This document shows, piece by piece, positions 9,043 through 18,951 of a DNA stretch of 64,000 nt. Numbering within the stretch: position 1 is the first letter of the stretch; every line of letters begins with the position of its first letter. The stretch lies in NCBI RefSeq assembly GCF_900116345.1, contig NZ_FPAH01000003.1, positions 1-64,000 on the forward strand, in the 5' to 3' direction. The notes below the pieces were generated by a model. The model was not told where the DNA came from. It worked only from the letters and a program-made list of their open reading frames with translations, and searched no databases. Origin of the DNA: Succinivibrio dextrinosolvens (GTDB lineage: Bacteria; Pseudomonadota; Gammaproteobacteria; Enterobacterales; Succinivibrionaceae). The translations under genes were made by a program, and so were the position numbers.

Positions 9043-9309
9043 ATGTTAACAGTAGAAGATAAGGCAAAAATCGTTGCTGAGTTTGGTCGTAACCCACAGG
9101 ACACTGGTTATCCAGAGGTTCAGATTGCATTACTATCTGCAAGAATTTCTGACCTACAGCCTCACTTTGAGACTCACAAGAAGGATCACCACAGCCGTCG
9201 CGGCCTACTACGCTTAGTTGCTCAGCGTCGTAAGCTTCTTGACTACTTAAAGACTTCAGACCTTGCACGTTACAGCGCAATCGTTGAGAAGTTAGGTCTC
9301 CGTCGCTAA
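9043..9309 (+). CDS. rpsO: 30S ribosomal protein S15
   Basis: Ribosomal protein S15 binds the central domain of 16S rRNA and bridges to 23S rRNA. The 88 residues match the family length (E. coli 89) and contain the diagnostic stretch [25 protein letters not shown] and the C-terminal LGLRR. The N-terminus starts [11 protein letters not shown], two residues shorter than E. coli. A possible promoter upstream is TTGTAA-N18-TATAAA near 8921-8950. As in enterobacteria it lies directly upstream of pnp, but here a strong terminator and about 540 bases separate them. S15 often represses its own translation through its leader; that is family knowledge, not seen here. Confidence 0.96.
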   Translation: MLTVEDKAKIVAEFGRNPQDTGYPEVQIALLSARISDLQPHFETHKKDHHSRRGLLRLVAQRRKLLDYLKTSDLARYSAIVEKLGLRR

Positions 9310-9323
9310 TCAGTGGCAGAGTA

Positions 9324-9350
9324 GGGCGGCTTTGGTGCCGCCCGAATTTT
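9324..9350 (+). terminator. terminator after rpsO
   Basis: GGGCGGC (9324-9330), loop TTTGGT, GCCGCCC (9337-9343), then GAATTTT. The stem is short but all GC. Confidence 0.75.
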
Positions 9351-9890
9351 ATGTTTCATGTCTTTTTTGCAGTTCTTTTCTGCAGTAAGTCTTGTTTAAG
9401 ATTTGCAGTTCTTTTGCTAAATTCATTGGTTCTGTAGTTTAACTGATGAGTCGATATTTGGATTTGTAACAGTTTTTTGTTTACTCTATTCTTCAATCCG
9501 CAGAAATTCCTTTTTCAGGCGCGAGAAAGATCTCAAAACTTACAAAAACATTATCAAAAGCAAGAATTTGAAAATGTATCTGTGTGATAATATTGCAGAT
9601 AAACTTGCTTGTTAATACAAAGTGAAAGTAATAAAGATCTTTGATTTTTAGCTTGGCAATCAGTTTGTTTTACTGTTTAGAGTAAAAAGTAATTTTTTAA
9701 GGATGAATATTTATCCTTGAGGATATGCTGAAACTAGTTTCAGCTTTTTTATGTAACACTGTTGGAATAGAGGCTGTCCCTTTTTTAGGTAGTATAAAGA
9801 AGAAAAAAGGGTATCCGCATCTGGTAGTGATAAAGTGAATTCCCACGAAAGAGGCAAACAAAAGTGGGAAAAAAGTGGAGATAATAATCG
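9351..9890 (+). other. rpsO-pnp interval, structured pnp leader
   Basis: No protein gene is seen. Elements in order are an extended -10-like TGTGATAAT near 9583-9591; a complete terminator at 9727-9750; an inverted pair CCCTTTTTT (9778-9786) and AAAAAAGGG (9803-9811); and TTCCCAC/GTGGGAA (9840-9846, 9864-9870) just before the pnp ribosome binding site GGAG. PNPase in E. coli represses its own synthesis through an RNase III-cut leader stem, and these stems are candidates for an equivalent. Confidence 0.5.
9727..9750 (+). terminator. free-standing terminator inside the pnp leader
   Basis: GCTGAAAC (9727-9734) TA GTTTCAGC (9737-9744) forms a perfect stem closed by a tight loop and is followed at once by six T. 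It is canonical, yet sits 140 bases before pnp with no gene ending at it. It implies a short RNA ending here or attenuation of pnp. Confidence 0.75.
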
Positions 9891-12140
9891 ATGAATTTAA
9901 AGCCAATAGTTCACACCTTTAAATATGGTCGTCATACTATTACATTAGAAACTGGAGCAATTGGTCGTCAGACTGATTCTGCTGTAATGGCATCAATGGA
10001 CGATACTACCGTATTTGCTACCGTAGTATGCAACCGTAAAGAAGAAGTTGAAGGTAGAGATTTCTTCCCTCTAACTGTTAATTACCAGGAACGTTCTTAT
10101 GCTGCAGGTAAAATCCCTGTAAGTTTCTTCCGTAGAGAAGGTCGTGCAACAGAAGGTGAGACTCTGATTTCTCGTCTTATCGACCGTCCATTACGTCCTT
10201 TATTCCCAGATGGTTTCGTAAATGAGGTTCAGGTTGTTGTTACTGTTATGTCTGCAAATCCTGAAATCCCAACAGATATCATTTCAATCATCGCTGCATC
10301 TGCAGCTTTAGCTTCATCTGGTCTTCCATGGAATGGCCCACTAGGTGCAGCTCGTGTTGGCTATATTGATGGTCAGTATGTTCTAAACCCATTAACCTCA
10401 GAGTCAAAGGTATCTGATCTTGATCTTGTTGTTGCAGGTTCAGAGAAGGCTGTTGTAATGGTTGAGTCAGAGGCTAACTGCCTACCTGAGTCAGTAATGC
10501 TTGGTGCTGTTATGTACGGCCACGAGCAGCAGCAGACTGTAATTAAAGAGATTGAAGAGTTCGCCAAGAAGGTTAACCGTCCTGTTTGGGACTGGGTAAA
10601 GCCAGAGGAGAACACTGCTTTAATCGAGGCTGTAAAGGCTGATGCTGAGCAGGCTGTTGGTGACGCATTCAGAATCGTTGATAAGCTGGAGCGTCAGGAT
10701 AAGCTGGCTGAGATCCAGAAGAATACAACTGAGAAGTTAAAGGCTGAACACGAAGAGTGGGCAGAGAAGGATAACGAAATCGCCAAGATTTTCTTTGAGT
10801 TAGAGCGTAACATCGTTCGTGAGAGAATCCTTTCAGGTGAAAAGCGTATTGATGGTCGTACCTTAAGAATGATTCGTCCAATCACTATCGCTACCGGTAT
10901 TCTTCCTCGTGTGCACGGTTCTGCTTTATTCACCCGTGGTGAGACTCAGTCTATTGGTACCTGTACTCTAGGTTCAGAGAGAGATGCTCAGACCTTTGAG
11001 GATATGGCTGGTGTTCGTTCAGACAGATTTATTCTTCACTACAACTTCCCTCCATACTGTGTAGGTGAGATTGGTCTGATTGGATCTCCAAAGCGTCGTG
11101 AAATTGGTCACGGTCGTCTAGCTAAGAGAGCCTTAAAGGCTGTTCTTCCTGAGATGGAGAATTTCCCATATTCAATTCGTGTTGTTTCAGAAATCACTGA
11201 GTCAAACGGTTCATCTTCAATGGCATCTGTATGTTCAGGCTGTTTATCTCTGATGGATGCCGGTGTACCTATCAAGGCTCCTGTTGCTGGTATTGCAATG
11301 GGTCTTGTTAAGGAAGATGACAGAGTTGCTATTCTGACCGATATTATGGGTGATGAAGACCACTTAGGTGATATGGACTTCAAGGTAGCCGGTACCCGTG
11401 ATGGTGTTACCGCTCTGCAGATGGATATCAAGACCGACGGTATTACCCGTGAGATCATGCAGAATGCATTAACTGATGCTCACGCTGCAAGAATTCACTT
11501 ACTGAATGTAATGCAGAAGGCCATCCCTGGTCCTCGTGAGACTCTGTCTCCTTATGCTCCACGTGTAGTAACCATCAAGGTTCCTGCAAACAAGGTTAAG
11601 GAAGTTATTGGTAAGGGAGGCTTCAATGTCCGTTCAATTCAGGCTGATACCAACTCTCAGATCGATATTGATGATGATGGTACCGTAAAGATTTCAGCTT
11701 CTTCATTAGCATCAGCTGATGCTGCAATTAAGCGCATTAATGATCTTTTAGTTGAAGTTGAAGTTGGTCAGGATTATGATGGAAAAGTTGTAAGAATCAC
11801 TGATTTCGGTGCTTTCGTAAACATTCTTCCTGGCAGAGATGGTCTTGTACACATTTCTCAGATCACCGAAGAGCGTGTTGAGAATGTAAATGATTATCTA
11901 TGTGTCGGTGATGAAGTTCGTGTTCGTGTTCTAGACATTGATAACACTGGAAGAATCCGCTTATCAATCAAGGCATTAGCTGAGGCTGAGAATGCTAAGG
12001 CTGAAGAACAGAAGGCTGAACAGGATTCAACTCCTGAAGTTGATTTAGAGGAAGATGCTGAGCCAGCAGAGAACACATATGTTCAGGCTTCATCAGAGGA
12101 TCTGCCAAATCCATATGAGAATAGCCCTCGCGAGGAATAA
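9891..12140 (+). CDS. pnp: polynucleotide phosphorylase
   Basis: A 3'-5' phosphorolytic exoribonuclease, trimer and degradosome partner. All domains are in order: RNase PH-like 1 (about 15-145, [27 protein letters not shown]), helical linker (150-235), catalytic RNase PH-like 2 (about 325-460), KH (560-615, [13 protein letters not shown]) and S1 (625-695, [21 protein letters not shown]). The 749 residues exceed E. coli (711) through an acidic Glu/Ala-rich tail after about 700. The GGAG ribosome binding site is at a longish spacing. The preceding hairpins point to leader-mediated control. A terminator follows at 12170. Confidence 0.96.
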   Translation: MNLKPIVHTFKYGRHTITLETGAIGRQTDSAVMASMDDTTVFATVVCNRKEEVEGRDFFPLTVNYQERSYAAGKIPVSFFRREGRATEGETLISRLIDRPLRPLFPDGFVNEVQVVVTVMSANPEIPTDIISIIAASAALASSGLPWNGPLGAARVGYIDGQYVLNPLTSESKVSDLDLVVAGSEKAVVMVESEANCLPESVMLGAVMYGHEQQQTVIKEIEEFAKKVNRPVWDWVKPEENTALIEAVKADAEQAVGDAFRIVDKLERQDKLAEIQKNTTEKLKAEHEEWAEKDNEIAKIFFELERNIVRERILSGEKRIDGRTLRMIRPITIATGILPRVHGSALFTRGETQSIGTCTLGSERDAQTFEDMAGVRSDRFILHYNFPPYCVGEIGLIGSPKRREIGHGRLAKRALKAVLPEMENFPYSIRVVSEITESNGSSSMASVCSGCLSLMDAGVPIKAPVAGIAMGLVKEDDRVAILTDIMGDEDHLGDMDFKVAGTRDGVTALQMDIKTDGITREIMQNALTDAHAARIHLLNVMQKAIPGPRETLSPYAPRVVTIKVPANKVKEVIGKGGFNVRSIQADTNSQIDIDDDGTVKISASSLASADAAIKRINDLLVEVEVGQDYDGKVVRITDFGAFVNILPGRDGLVHISQITEERVENVNDYLCVGDEVRVRVLDIDNTGRIRLSIKALAEAENAKAEEQKAEQDSTPEVDLEEDAEPAENTYVQASSEDLPNPYENSPREE

Positions 12141-12169
12141 TCCTTAGCTCGTGCTATGTTAAATAAAAC

Positions 12170-12198
12170 AAGGCTCGTTAAAAATACGGGCCTTTTTT
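12170..12198 (+). terminator. terminator after pnp
   Basis: AAGGCTCGT (12170-12178) pairs with ACGGGCCTT (12186-12194) with one G-U wobble, and the T-run 12193-12198 follows. Confidence 0.75.
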
Positions 12199-12210
12199 GT
12201 GAGAAAAAAA

Positions 12211-13602
12211 ATGACAAGTACTCAAAATAATAATAGAGAACAGTTTACTTCCAGACTAGGATTCCTTCTCATTGCTGCAGGATGTTCAATTGGTCTTGGA
12301 AATGTATGGCGTTTCCCTTATATCACTGGTCAGTATGGCGGCGCTTTATTTGTACTTATCTATATAGCATTTCTGATTCTGCTTGGAATACCTCTGGTAA
12401 CAATTGAGCTTTCAGTAGGTAGAGCTTCAAGAAGATCTATCGGTCGCTCCTTTGAAATACTGACTCCTAACAAGAAGTGGTATATCTGTAAGTATTTTAT
12501 GATCATGGGAAACTACATCCTGATGGCATTCTATACCATGGTTACTGGATGGATGTTCTACTATTCCACAAAAATGCTGTTAGGTGAATTTACTGCAGCT
12601 CCAATGAGCCAGGGAGATTCTGGTGCTATTTTCGGCGGTATGCTTGCTGATCCTGTTACTCAGATTATCTGTACTGTCATTGTTACCGTAGTTGGTTTTT
12701 CTGTATGTGCCTGTGGTGTAAGGAACGGTGTAGAGCGTATTACCAAACCAATGATGGTTTTACTGTTCATGATGCTGGTTTTCCTTTCCGCAAGATCATT
12801 TTTCCTACCTGGTTTTGAAAAGGGCTTAGAGTTCTATCTGATGCCTGATTTTTCTAAAATTTCATCACAGAATCTGTATGAGGTTTTATATGCAGCATTA
12901 GGTCAGGCTTTCTTTACATTGGGATTAGGTGTAGGTTCTCTCCAGATTTTCGGTTCTTATATGAATTCTCACAAATCCATAACCTACGAAGCAGCCGTTA
13001 TTACACTGTTAGATACTATTGTTGCTATTTTAGCCGGTATCATTATCTTCCCAGCCTGCTTTAGCTATTCTGTTGAGCCAGGTCAGGGCCCTGGTCTGAT
13101 TTTTGTTACTCTGGTTTCTGTGTTCTCTAACATGGCTGCTGGTCAGATCTGGGGAAGTATTTTCTTTATCTTTATGCTGTTTGCTGCGGTTTCCACACTG
13201 ATTGCTGTGTTTGAAAACATCGTTGGTATCAGTATTGATGTATTCAATATTTCAAGAAAGAGAGCTGTTGTATACAACTGCATAGTGATTCTTGTTTTAG
13301 CTCTGCCCGTAATTCTCGGCTTCAATGTATTATCAGATGTACATCCTCTAGGTGAGGGCACTGTAATTCTTGATTTATATGATTTTATTCTGTCTCAGAA
13401 TATTCTCCAAATTGGTGCAATTATCTATGTTTTATACGTCTCATGGAATTATGGATGGGGATTTGATAAATATTTAAAGGAGACCAACAAGGGCTCAGGA
13501 TTTAAATTAACCAACAAATTTAAGTTCTATTTCAAATATGTATTGCCTTTAATTGTAGTTTTCCTTTTAATTCAAGGCTATATATCTGTTTTTAATAAAT
13601 AA
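12211..13602 (+). CDS. sodium-dependent transporter of the NSS (SNF) family, copy 1
   Basis: LeuT/MhsT-type Na+-coupled symporter, probably for an amino acid or related amine; the substrate cannot be read from sequence. The first helix has the family signature SIGLGNVWRFPYITGQYGG, in which the unwound GNVWRFPY centre binds sodium and substrate. About 12 hydrophobic segments span 463 residues. The ATG at 12211 has GAGA eight bases upstream; a GTG at 12199 in the same frame overlaps the pnp terminator and has no ribosome binding site. It is the first of three tandem paralogues and the most diverged of them (for example SWNYGWGFDKYLKE near the C-terminus). Confidence 0.88.
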   Translation: MTSTQNNNREQFTSRLGFLLIAAGCSIGLGNVWRFPYITGQYGGALFVLIYIAFLILLGIPLVTIELSVGRASRRSIGRSFEILTPNKKWYICKYFMIMGNYILMAFYTMVTGWMFYYSTKMLLGEFTAAPMSQGDSGAIFGGMLADPVTQIICTVIVTVVGFSVCACGVRNGVERITKPMMVLLFMMLVFLSARSFFLPGFEKGLEFYLMPDFSKISSQNLYEVLYAALGQAFFTLGLGVGSLQIFGSYMNSHKSITYEAAVITLLDTIVAILAGIIIFPACFSYSVEPGQGPGLIFVTLVSVFSNMAAGQIWGSIFFIFMLFAAVSTLIAVFENIVGISIDVFNISRKRAVVYNCIVILVLALPVILGFNVLSDVHPLGEGTVILDLYDFILSQNILQIGAIIYVLYVSWNYGWGFDKYLKETNKGSGFKLTNKFKFYFKYVLPLIVVFLLIQGYISVFNK

Positions 13603-13624
13603 TAATAACGAGAAACATAATTTT

Positions 13625-15013
13625 ATGAGTACAAAGGTAAGAACTAGGGAAGTTTTTAGAACCAGACTTGGTTTCCTGCTGATTGCCGCAGGTTGTGCTG
13701 TGGGTATAGGAAATGTTTGGAGATTTCCTTATATTGTCGGTCAGTATGGTGGCGCGTATTTTGTTCTTTTATATCTGTTTTTCCTGCTTTCTGTAGGTAT
13801 TCCTTTACTTACAGTTGAGCTTGCCATAGGTAGAGCTTCAAGAAGCTCAATGGCTTACTGCTATGAAAGACTTGAACAGCCTGGCTCTCACTGGCATTTC
13901 AATAAATGGTGGCAGTTTTCAGGTAACTATATCCTGATGGCCTTCTATGTAGTTGTAGCTGGATGGATGCTTTTCTATTTCTGTAACTTTGTATCAGGCA
14001 ATATCACCCCAGGCATGACTAGGGAAACAGCAGGTCAGAATTTCGGTGAACTTCTTGCAAATCCTGAGACCATGTTCCTGTGTGTATTTATCACTGTGCT
14101 TTTTTCGTTCACCATTGTAGCCTTAGGCGTTATCAAGGGCGTTGAACGTTTCACCAAGCCTCTGATGATTGTGCTGATTCTTCTGCTGTTCTTTATGGCC
14201 TGCAGATCTGCTACTCTTGACGGATTTGAAGAGGGTATCAAGTTCTATCTAAAGCCAGACTTTGAGAAATTTGAGAACAATATCGGTGAGGCAATCTGGG
14301 CTGCAATGGGACAGGCATTCTTCACCTTATCAGTTGGTTTTGGTGCTATTGCTATCTTCGGCAGCTATATGTCAGAACGTCACAAGATTCTGAATGAGGC
14401 TGTTTTCATCGCAACCTTTGATACCATCATTGCCTTATTATCAGGTTTTGTAATTTTCCCTGCATGTTTCACATATGGAATCAATCCAGATGCTGGTCCT
14501 AATCTGCTGTTCATAACCATGACAGTGGTATTCTCAAATATGACTTTGGGAACTATCTGGGGAAGTCTGTTCTTCCTGTTTATGCTGATTGCTGCTGTAT
14601 CGACCATGATTGCAGTGTTCGAAAGTTCAATTGCAGGTTGTATTGAGCTGTTCAAATGGACCAGAATTAAAGCTGTGGTGATCAATTTTGTCGTGATTAT
14701 CGCCTTAAGTCTACTGCCAATGCTGGGCTTCAATGTTCTCTCAGACGTTCATATTATTGGTTCTAATACAGGTATTCTGGATTTCTTTGATTTCCTTGTT
14801 TCAAACAACATTCTTCCAATCGGTTCAATTGTATTTGTTCTGTTCATCTGTTCTAAGAGTGGCATGCAGTGGAAGAACTATATTGACCAGTGTAATGTCG
14901 GTAAGGGATTCTCTATGCCAACAGCACTTTATTTTTACTATAAGTACATTCTGACCACCATGGTAATCATTGTGCTTGCAGTTGGTTACTATAAGATTTT
15001 TGGTAGAGCTTAA
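13625..15013 (+). CDS. sodium-dependent transporter of the NSS (SNF) family, copy 2
   Basis: Second NSS paralogue, 462 residues, 22 bases behind copy 1 and so probably co-transcribed. Helix 1 reads AVGIGNVWRFPYIVGQYGG, and IWAAMGQAFFTLSVGFGA marks helix 6, the other unwound sodium/substrate helix. FPACFTYGINPDAGPNLLF and the late LPMLGFNVLSDVHIIG segments are shared almost word for word with copy 3, so copies 2 and 3 are the closer pair. The role is secondary uptake at the inner membrane driven by sodium. Different residues around the substrate pocket would be expected if the copies have split substrates. Confidence 0.88.
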   Translation: MSTKVRTREVFRTRLGFLLIAAGCAVGIGNVWRFPYIVGQYGGAYFVLLYLFFLLSVGIPLLTVELAIGRASRSSMAYCYERLEQPGSHWHFNKWWQFSGNYILMAFYVVVAGWMLFYFCNFVSGNITPGMTRETAGQNFGELLANPETMFLCVFITVLFSFTIVALGVIKGVERFTKPLMIVLILLLFFMACRSATLDGFEEGIKFYLKPDFEKFENNIGEAIWAAMGQAFFTLSVGFGAIAIFGSYMSERHKILNEAVFIATFDTIIALLSGFVIFPACFTYGINPDAGPNLLFITMTVVFSNMTLGTIWGSLFFLFMLIAAVSTMIAVFESSIAGCIELFKWTRIKAVVINFVVIIALSLLPMLGFNVLSDVHIIGSNTGILDFFDFLVSNNILPIGSIVFVLFICSKSGMQWKNYIDQCNVGKGFSMPTALYFYYKYILTTMVIIVLAVGYYKIFGRA

Positions 15014-15043
15014 CATTAAAATTTTAAGATTTAGGATAATCGA

Positions 15044-16429
15044 ATGAACGAGAAAAGAGAGCAGTTTAAAACCAGACTTGGTTTTATCTTGATTGCAGCC
15101 GGATGTGCTGTTGGTATTGGTAATGTCTGGCGTTTCCCTTATATTACAGGTCAGTACGGTGGAGCAATTTTTGTACTGATTTATCTGTTCTTCCTGCTTG
15201 CAATGGGTATTCCTCTTTTAACTGTTGAACTTGCAATCGGAAGAGCTTCAAGATCATCAATTGCAAAGTGCTATGAAAAATTAGAAGAGCCTGGTACCAA
15301 GTGGCATGTTAATAAGTGGTGGCAGCTTGCCGGTAACTATATTCTGATGTCTTTCTATGGCATTATCACCGGCTGGATGCTTTATTATTTCCTGAAGTTT
15401 GCTTTCGGTACCGTTGAGTCAAACCTGCCAAAGGATGTTGCCCTTGAAGGTTTTGTTTCATTACTGGCTGATCCTGTAACCCTGTATATGTGCATGGCTG
15501 CTGTTGTCGCCTTCTCATTTATGATTGTGGCTTTAGGTCTGGTTAAAGGTGTTGAGCGTTATACCAAGCCTTTAATGATGATGCTGATTATCCTTCTGTT
15601 GTTTATGGCTTTCCGTTCTTGCACTATGTCTGGTTTTGCTGAGGGTATTTCCTTCTACTTAAAGCCAGATGTTACAAAACTTGAGAATAATTTTGGTGAG
15701 GCAATCTGGGCTGCAATGGGACAGGCATTCTTTACCTTATCAACCGGTATGGGCGGTATTGCAATCTTCGGTAGCTATATGTCAAACCGTCACTGTCTTT
15801 TAAACGAGGCTCTATTCATTGCTGGTCTTGATACTGCGATTGCTTTGTTATCTGGTTTTGTAATCTTCCCTGCATGTTTTACCTATGGCATCAATCCAGA
15901 CGCAGGTCCTAATTTACTGTTTGTGTCTATGACTACTGTTTTTTCTAACATGTATCTTGGCTCAATGTGGGGAACTCTGTTCTTCCTGTTCATGCTGATT
16001 GCTGCAGTTTCAACTCTGATTGCTGTATTTGAAAATATCATTGCCGCAAACCTTGAAATGTTCAACGTTAAGAGAAAGAAGGCTGTGCTGGTTAATTTCG
16101 TAGTTATCCTTCTGTTAGCTATTCTTCCTGTATTAGGTTTCAACGTTCTTTCAAATGTTTCAATCTTAGGAAATGGCACTGGCATTACAGATTTCTGTGA
16201 CTTCCTGATTTCATCCAACGTACTGCCAATCGGTTCTTTAGTATTTGTTCTGTTCATTACCTCAAAGCGTGGTATGAAATGGGAGAAGTACATTAAAGAG
16301 TGTAATACCGGTATCGGCTATAAGATTTCAGAGAAACTGTTTGTTTACTACAGATATATTCTGACAACCGTAATTGCTGTAATCCTATTCATTGGATATT
16401 TAAAGGTATTCAACATAAGTCTGTTCTAA
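15044..16429 (+). CDS. sodium-dependent transporter of the NSS (SNF) family, copy 3
   Basis: Third NSS paralogue, 461 residues, starting MNEKREQFKTRLGF, 30 bases after copy 2. Helix 1 is AVGIGNVWRFPYITGQYGG and helix 6 IWAAMGQAFFTLSTGMGG; the difference from copy 2 (SVGFGA against STGMGG) falls near the expected substrate site. The remaining helices align with copy 2 throughout. No terminator was seen between the three copies. After the stop a promoter-like -10 of the next gene follows within 60 bases. Confidence 0.88.
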   Translation: MNEKREQFKTRLGFILIAAGCAVGIGNVWRFPYITGQYGGAIFVLIYLFFLLAMGIPLLTVELAIGRASRSSIAKCYEKLEEPGTKWHVNKWWQLAGNYILMSFYGIITGWMLYYFLKFAFGTVESNLPKDVALEGFVSLLADPVTLYMCMAAVVAFSFMIVALGLVKGVERYTKPLMMMLIILLLFMAFRSCTMSGFAEGISFYLKPDVTKLENNFGEAIWAAMGQAFFTLSTGMGGIAIFGSYMSNRHCLLNEALFIAGLDTAIALLSGFVIFPACFTYGINPDAGPNLLFVSMTTVFSNMYLGSMWGTLFFLFMLIAAVSTLIAVFENIIAANLEMFNVKRKKAVLVNFVVILLLAILPVLGFNVLSNVSILGNGTGITDFCDFLISSNVLPIGSLVFVLFITSKRGMKWEKYIKECNTGIGYKISEKLFVYYRYILTTVIAVILFIGYLKVFNISLF

Positions 16430-16486
16430 TTGTTGATATCTCAGCAATTTGTGACATTTTTTTCTTAAAAACCGGCTCTAACTTTG

Positions 16487-16492
16487 TATAAT
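16487..16492 (+). promoter_or_regulatory. -10 element upstream of slt
   Basis: TATAAT preceded by TTTG lies 38 bases before the chosen slt start. No good -35 lies at 16-18 bases. An alternative in-frame slt ATG at 16491 falls inside this box, which argues against that start. Confidence 0.45.
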
Positions 16493-16529
16493 GAAAGAGA
16501 TACTGTTACAAAAGTTAAGCTGGTTTTTT

Positions 16530-18794
16530 ATGAAATTATCAAATCTAGTAAAATCTCTTCTTCTTGGAACTTCAGTCTGCTTCCTGGCTGCTAATTTCAA
16601 CTGTGCCTATTCTGCCCAGAACAATGGAAATAAGACTGCTCAGACTCAGAAGAAAACCAAGAAAGCTAATTCAACTAAAAAGACAAATAATACAAAGAAC
16701 TCAAATACTTCAAAATCCGCTAACACCAAGAAAAACAGCAAAAATTCTCAAAAGTCAGCTCAGAAAAAAGCTGCACCGAAGAGCAACAAGAATTATTACA
16801 AGGCTCCGATTGAAAGAAAAGAGGTTAAACAGCCCTACGTAGCTCCTGTAGTTGATCTGAGTGCTACTAATCCTTTACTTGCAACCACTCCAAAACTAAT
16901 TAATCAGAGAAAGTATTTTAAGGACGCAGAAACTGCAGCAAAGAAAGGTGATACTGCAGAGGCCATGAGAATCAAGAGAAATCATCTTGAAGACTATCCT
17001 TTGGCCCTATGGATTGATTATTGGTATCTTACCAATAACATGGATGTTGCAAAGTATTCCAAAGTTGTGGATTTTATCAATAGTGATGATCACAAAGAAC
17101 TAAGTCAGATTCTTAAAAACAAGTACATAGATTTTCTGTCAAGACATGGAAACTATAAGCAGGTTTCAGAACTTATAGGAAAGAAGAAACCATTTAATGA
17201 TGATATGGAAATGACTTCCTCTCAGCAGACTCTGCAGTGTCGTTTCTACGAGGCAAGATGGCATCTAGGACAGGCAGATATGTCTGCACAGATTTTTGCA
17301 AACAAAATCTATATGCAGCTTAAACCATATCCATCAGGCTGTTCGGGGCTAATCTACGTCTGGGGACAGAATGGCAATTTGAATGACACCAATCGTATGG
17401 ACAAGTTTGAGAGACTTTACATTCAGCGCCGATATGCAGATTCAACCAGAAATCTTGCTTCAGAGTTCTCTGCTGATTCCAAATTCAAGAATCGAATCAA
17501 TATGGCAATGGCTCTTTACGAAGACCCATCGAAAATTCTTAATGAGGATTATGTACCAGGTTCAGATGATGATCATCGTGTAGCGGTATTAGCTTTCAAA
17601 CGTTTTGCCAATCTAAAACCTGAGGATGCAAATCCTCACTTTGAGTATTTCTGCAAGAAATTCCATATCACCCCTACAGAGCGTCTTGATATTATTCAGA
17701 TTATTTCGAGAGGCTTTTTAGGCAGAAATTCAACCCTAGATGAAGTCAACTGGGTTGATAAGCATCTTCCTGCTATTGAATGGACAGATGAAATCAAAAT
17801 CATGAGAATGAGAAAGGCAATCTGGTTCGGACAGTGGAATGTTGTCTATGATCTCTACAATCATCTGAATCCAAATGACAAGAAGGAGATTAACTGGAAA
17901 TACTGGAAGGCAAGAGCTGCATATGAGATAGGCCAGAAGGATCAGAGTCTTATCCTAATGAAAGAAGTTGCTAAAGATCGCAGTTTCTTTGGATTCCTTG
18001 CTGCTCAGGAGTTAGGTCAGCAGCCTCCATTTAATCATGAGCGAATTTCAAAGACAGCAAAGTGGCCTTCAACTGTTGCTAACAATAAGGCTGCAATCAG
18101 ATTCTTTGAGTTCAAAGCTTTAGACAGTGCCAATGCAAATATAGAGTGGAACGAAGTTGCAAAACACGGCACTAACGATGAAGCTATGGTAATGGCTGAC
18201 TGGGCTCTTTCCTCAGGAAACGTCAATTATGCAATCATGTCGGTTATTGCAGGCAAGAGATGGGATGCTCTGGATTACAGATTCCCTAAAGCATTTTTGA
18301 ATCTGTATCAGAAATACTCATCTTTAACTAATGTTCCACTCTCATTCCTGTATGGCATTTCCCGTCAGGAGAGTATGCTTAATCCTAATATTAAATCTCC
18401 AGTTGGTGCTGTCGGTTTAATGCAACTTATGCCTGAGACTGCAAGAGTGGTTTCTAAGAAGAATAACTGGGATTACAACGGACCTAGAGATCTGGTTATC
18501 CCTGAAAACAATATTCGTTTAGGCTCTGCTTATCTGAAGGATATGCTGGAGAGATTCGATAACAATAGAATTCTGGCGGCAGCTGCCTATAATGCAGGCC
18601 CTAACAGAATTCCAAGATGGAAGTCTGCTGATGGTAAGAAGCGTGATACGCCAATGTTTATTGAGAATATTCCATTTAAGGAAACCCGTCTTTACGTGCA
18701 GAATGTACTCTTATATGATGTGATTTATAAGAAGCTTCTGACTGGTAAAACCGATCTTCTTTTGAAGGATAACGAAAGAAAGTATAAATATTAA
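16530..18794 (+). CDS. slt: soluble lytic murein transglycosylase with a Lys/Asn-rich N-terminal linker
   Basis: Periplasmic enzyme cleaving the MurNAc-GlcNAc bond with formation of 1,6-anhydro ends. It has a signal peptide (about 1-27), then a low-complexity Lys/Asn/Ser/Thr linker to about residue 95, a long superhelical region as in Slt70, and the C-terminal SLT domain. The catalytic Glu lies in SRQES (about residue 614), followed by the diagnostic GAVGLMQLMPETA and AAAYNAGPNRI. The protein is about 755 residues against 645 for E. coli Slt70; most of the excess is the linker. The ATG at 16530 is chosen because it begins the signal peptide. It stands alone, with tRNA-Leu downstream. Confidence 0.88.
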   Translation: MKLSNLVKSLLLGTSVCFLAANFNCAYSAQNNGNKTAQTQKKTKKANSTKKTNNTKNSNTSKSANTKKNSKNSQKSAQKKAAPKSNKNYYKAPIERKEVKQPYVAPVVDLSATNPLLATTPKLINQRKYFKDAETAAKKGDTAEAMRIKRNHLEDYPLALWIDYWYLTNNMDVAKYSKVVDFINSDDHKELSQILKNKYIDFLSRHGNYKQVSELIGKKKPFNDDMEMTSSQQTLQCRFYEARWHLGQADMSAQIFANKIYMQLKPYPSGCSGLIYVWGQNGNLNDTNRMDKFERLYIQRRYADSTRNLASEFSADSKFKNRINMAMALYEDPSKILNEDYVPGSDDDHRVAVLAFKRFANLKPEDANPHFEYFCKKFHITPTERLDIIQIISRGFLGRNSTLDEVNWVDKHLPAIEWTDEIKIMRMRKAIWFGQWNVVYDLYNHLNPNDKKEINWKYWKARAAYEIGQKDQSLILMKEVAKDRSFFGFLAAQELGQQPPFNHERISKTAKWPSTVANNKAAIRFFEFKALDSANANIEWNEVAKHGTNDEAMVMADWALSSGNVNYAIMSVIAGKRWDALDYRFPKAFLNLYQKYSSLTNVPLSFLYGISRQESMLNPNIKSPVGAVGLMQLMPETARVVSKKNNWDYNGPRDLVIPENNIRLGSAYLKDMLERFDNNRILAAAAYNAGPNRIPRWKSADGKKRDTPMFIENIPFKETRLYVQNVLLYDVIYKKLLTGKTDLLLKDNERKYKY

Positions 18795-18826
18795 ACTTAA
18801 CATACTGAGTTTTAACAAATAAAATC

Positions 18827-18854
18827 TTTACAAATTGTTAAAATTTGGTATTAT
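18827..18854 (+). promoter_or_regulatory. promoter of tRNA-Leu
   Basis: TTTACA (18827-18832), 16 bases, TATTAT (18849-18854), with the tRNA 5' end 13 bases downstream. The spacing is right for a short 5' leader. Confidence 0.6.
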
Positions 18855-18866
18855 ATTTCTTGTTGT

Positions 18867-18951
18867 GCCCAGGTGGTGAAATTGGTAGACACGCTACTTT
18901 GAGGGGGTAGTTCTTCCGGGAGTACGAGTTCAAGTCTCGTCCTGGGCACCA
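18867..18951 (+). tRNA. tRNA-Leu (anticodon GAG)
   Basis: The acceptor arms GCCCAGG and CCTGGGC pair perfectly and the CCA end is encoded (18949-18951). The anticodon stem CTACT/GGTAG encloses the loop TTGAGGG, giving anticodon GAG at 18901-18903, which reads CUC and CUU. The long variable arm typical of class II leucine tRNAs (TTCTTCCGGGAGT region) and a T-arm with GTTCAAG are present. Total length is 85 bases. It stands alone rather than in a tRNA cluster. Confidence 0.96.

Noticed and set aside
18867-18951. tRNA-Leu as an attachment site for an integrated element
   Set aside because: No integrase gene or repeat of the tRNA 3' end was seen in the following kilobases.
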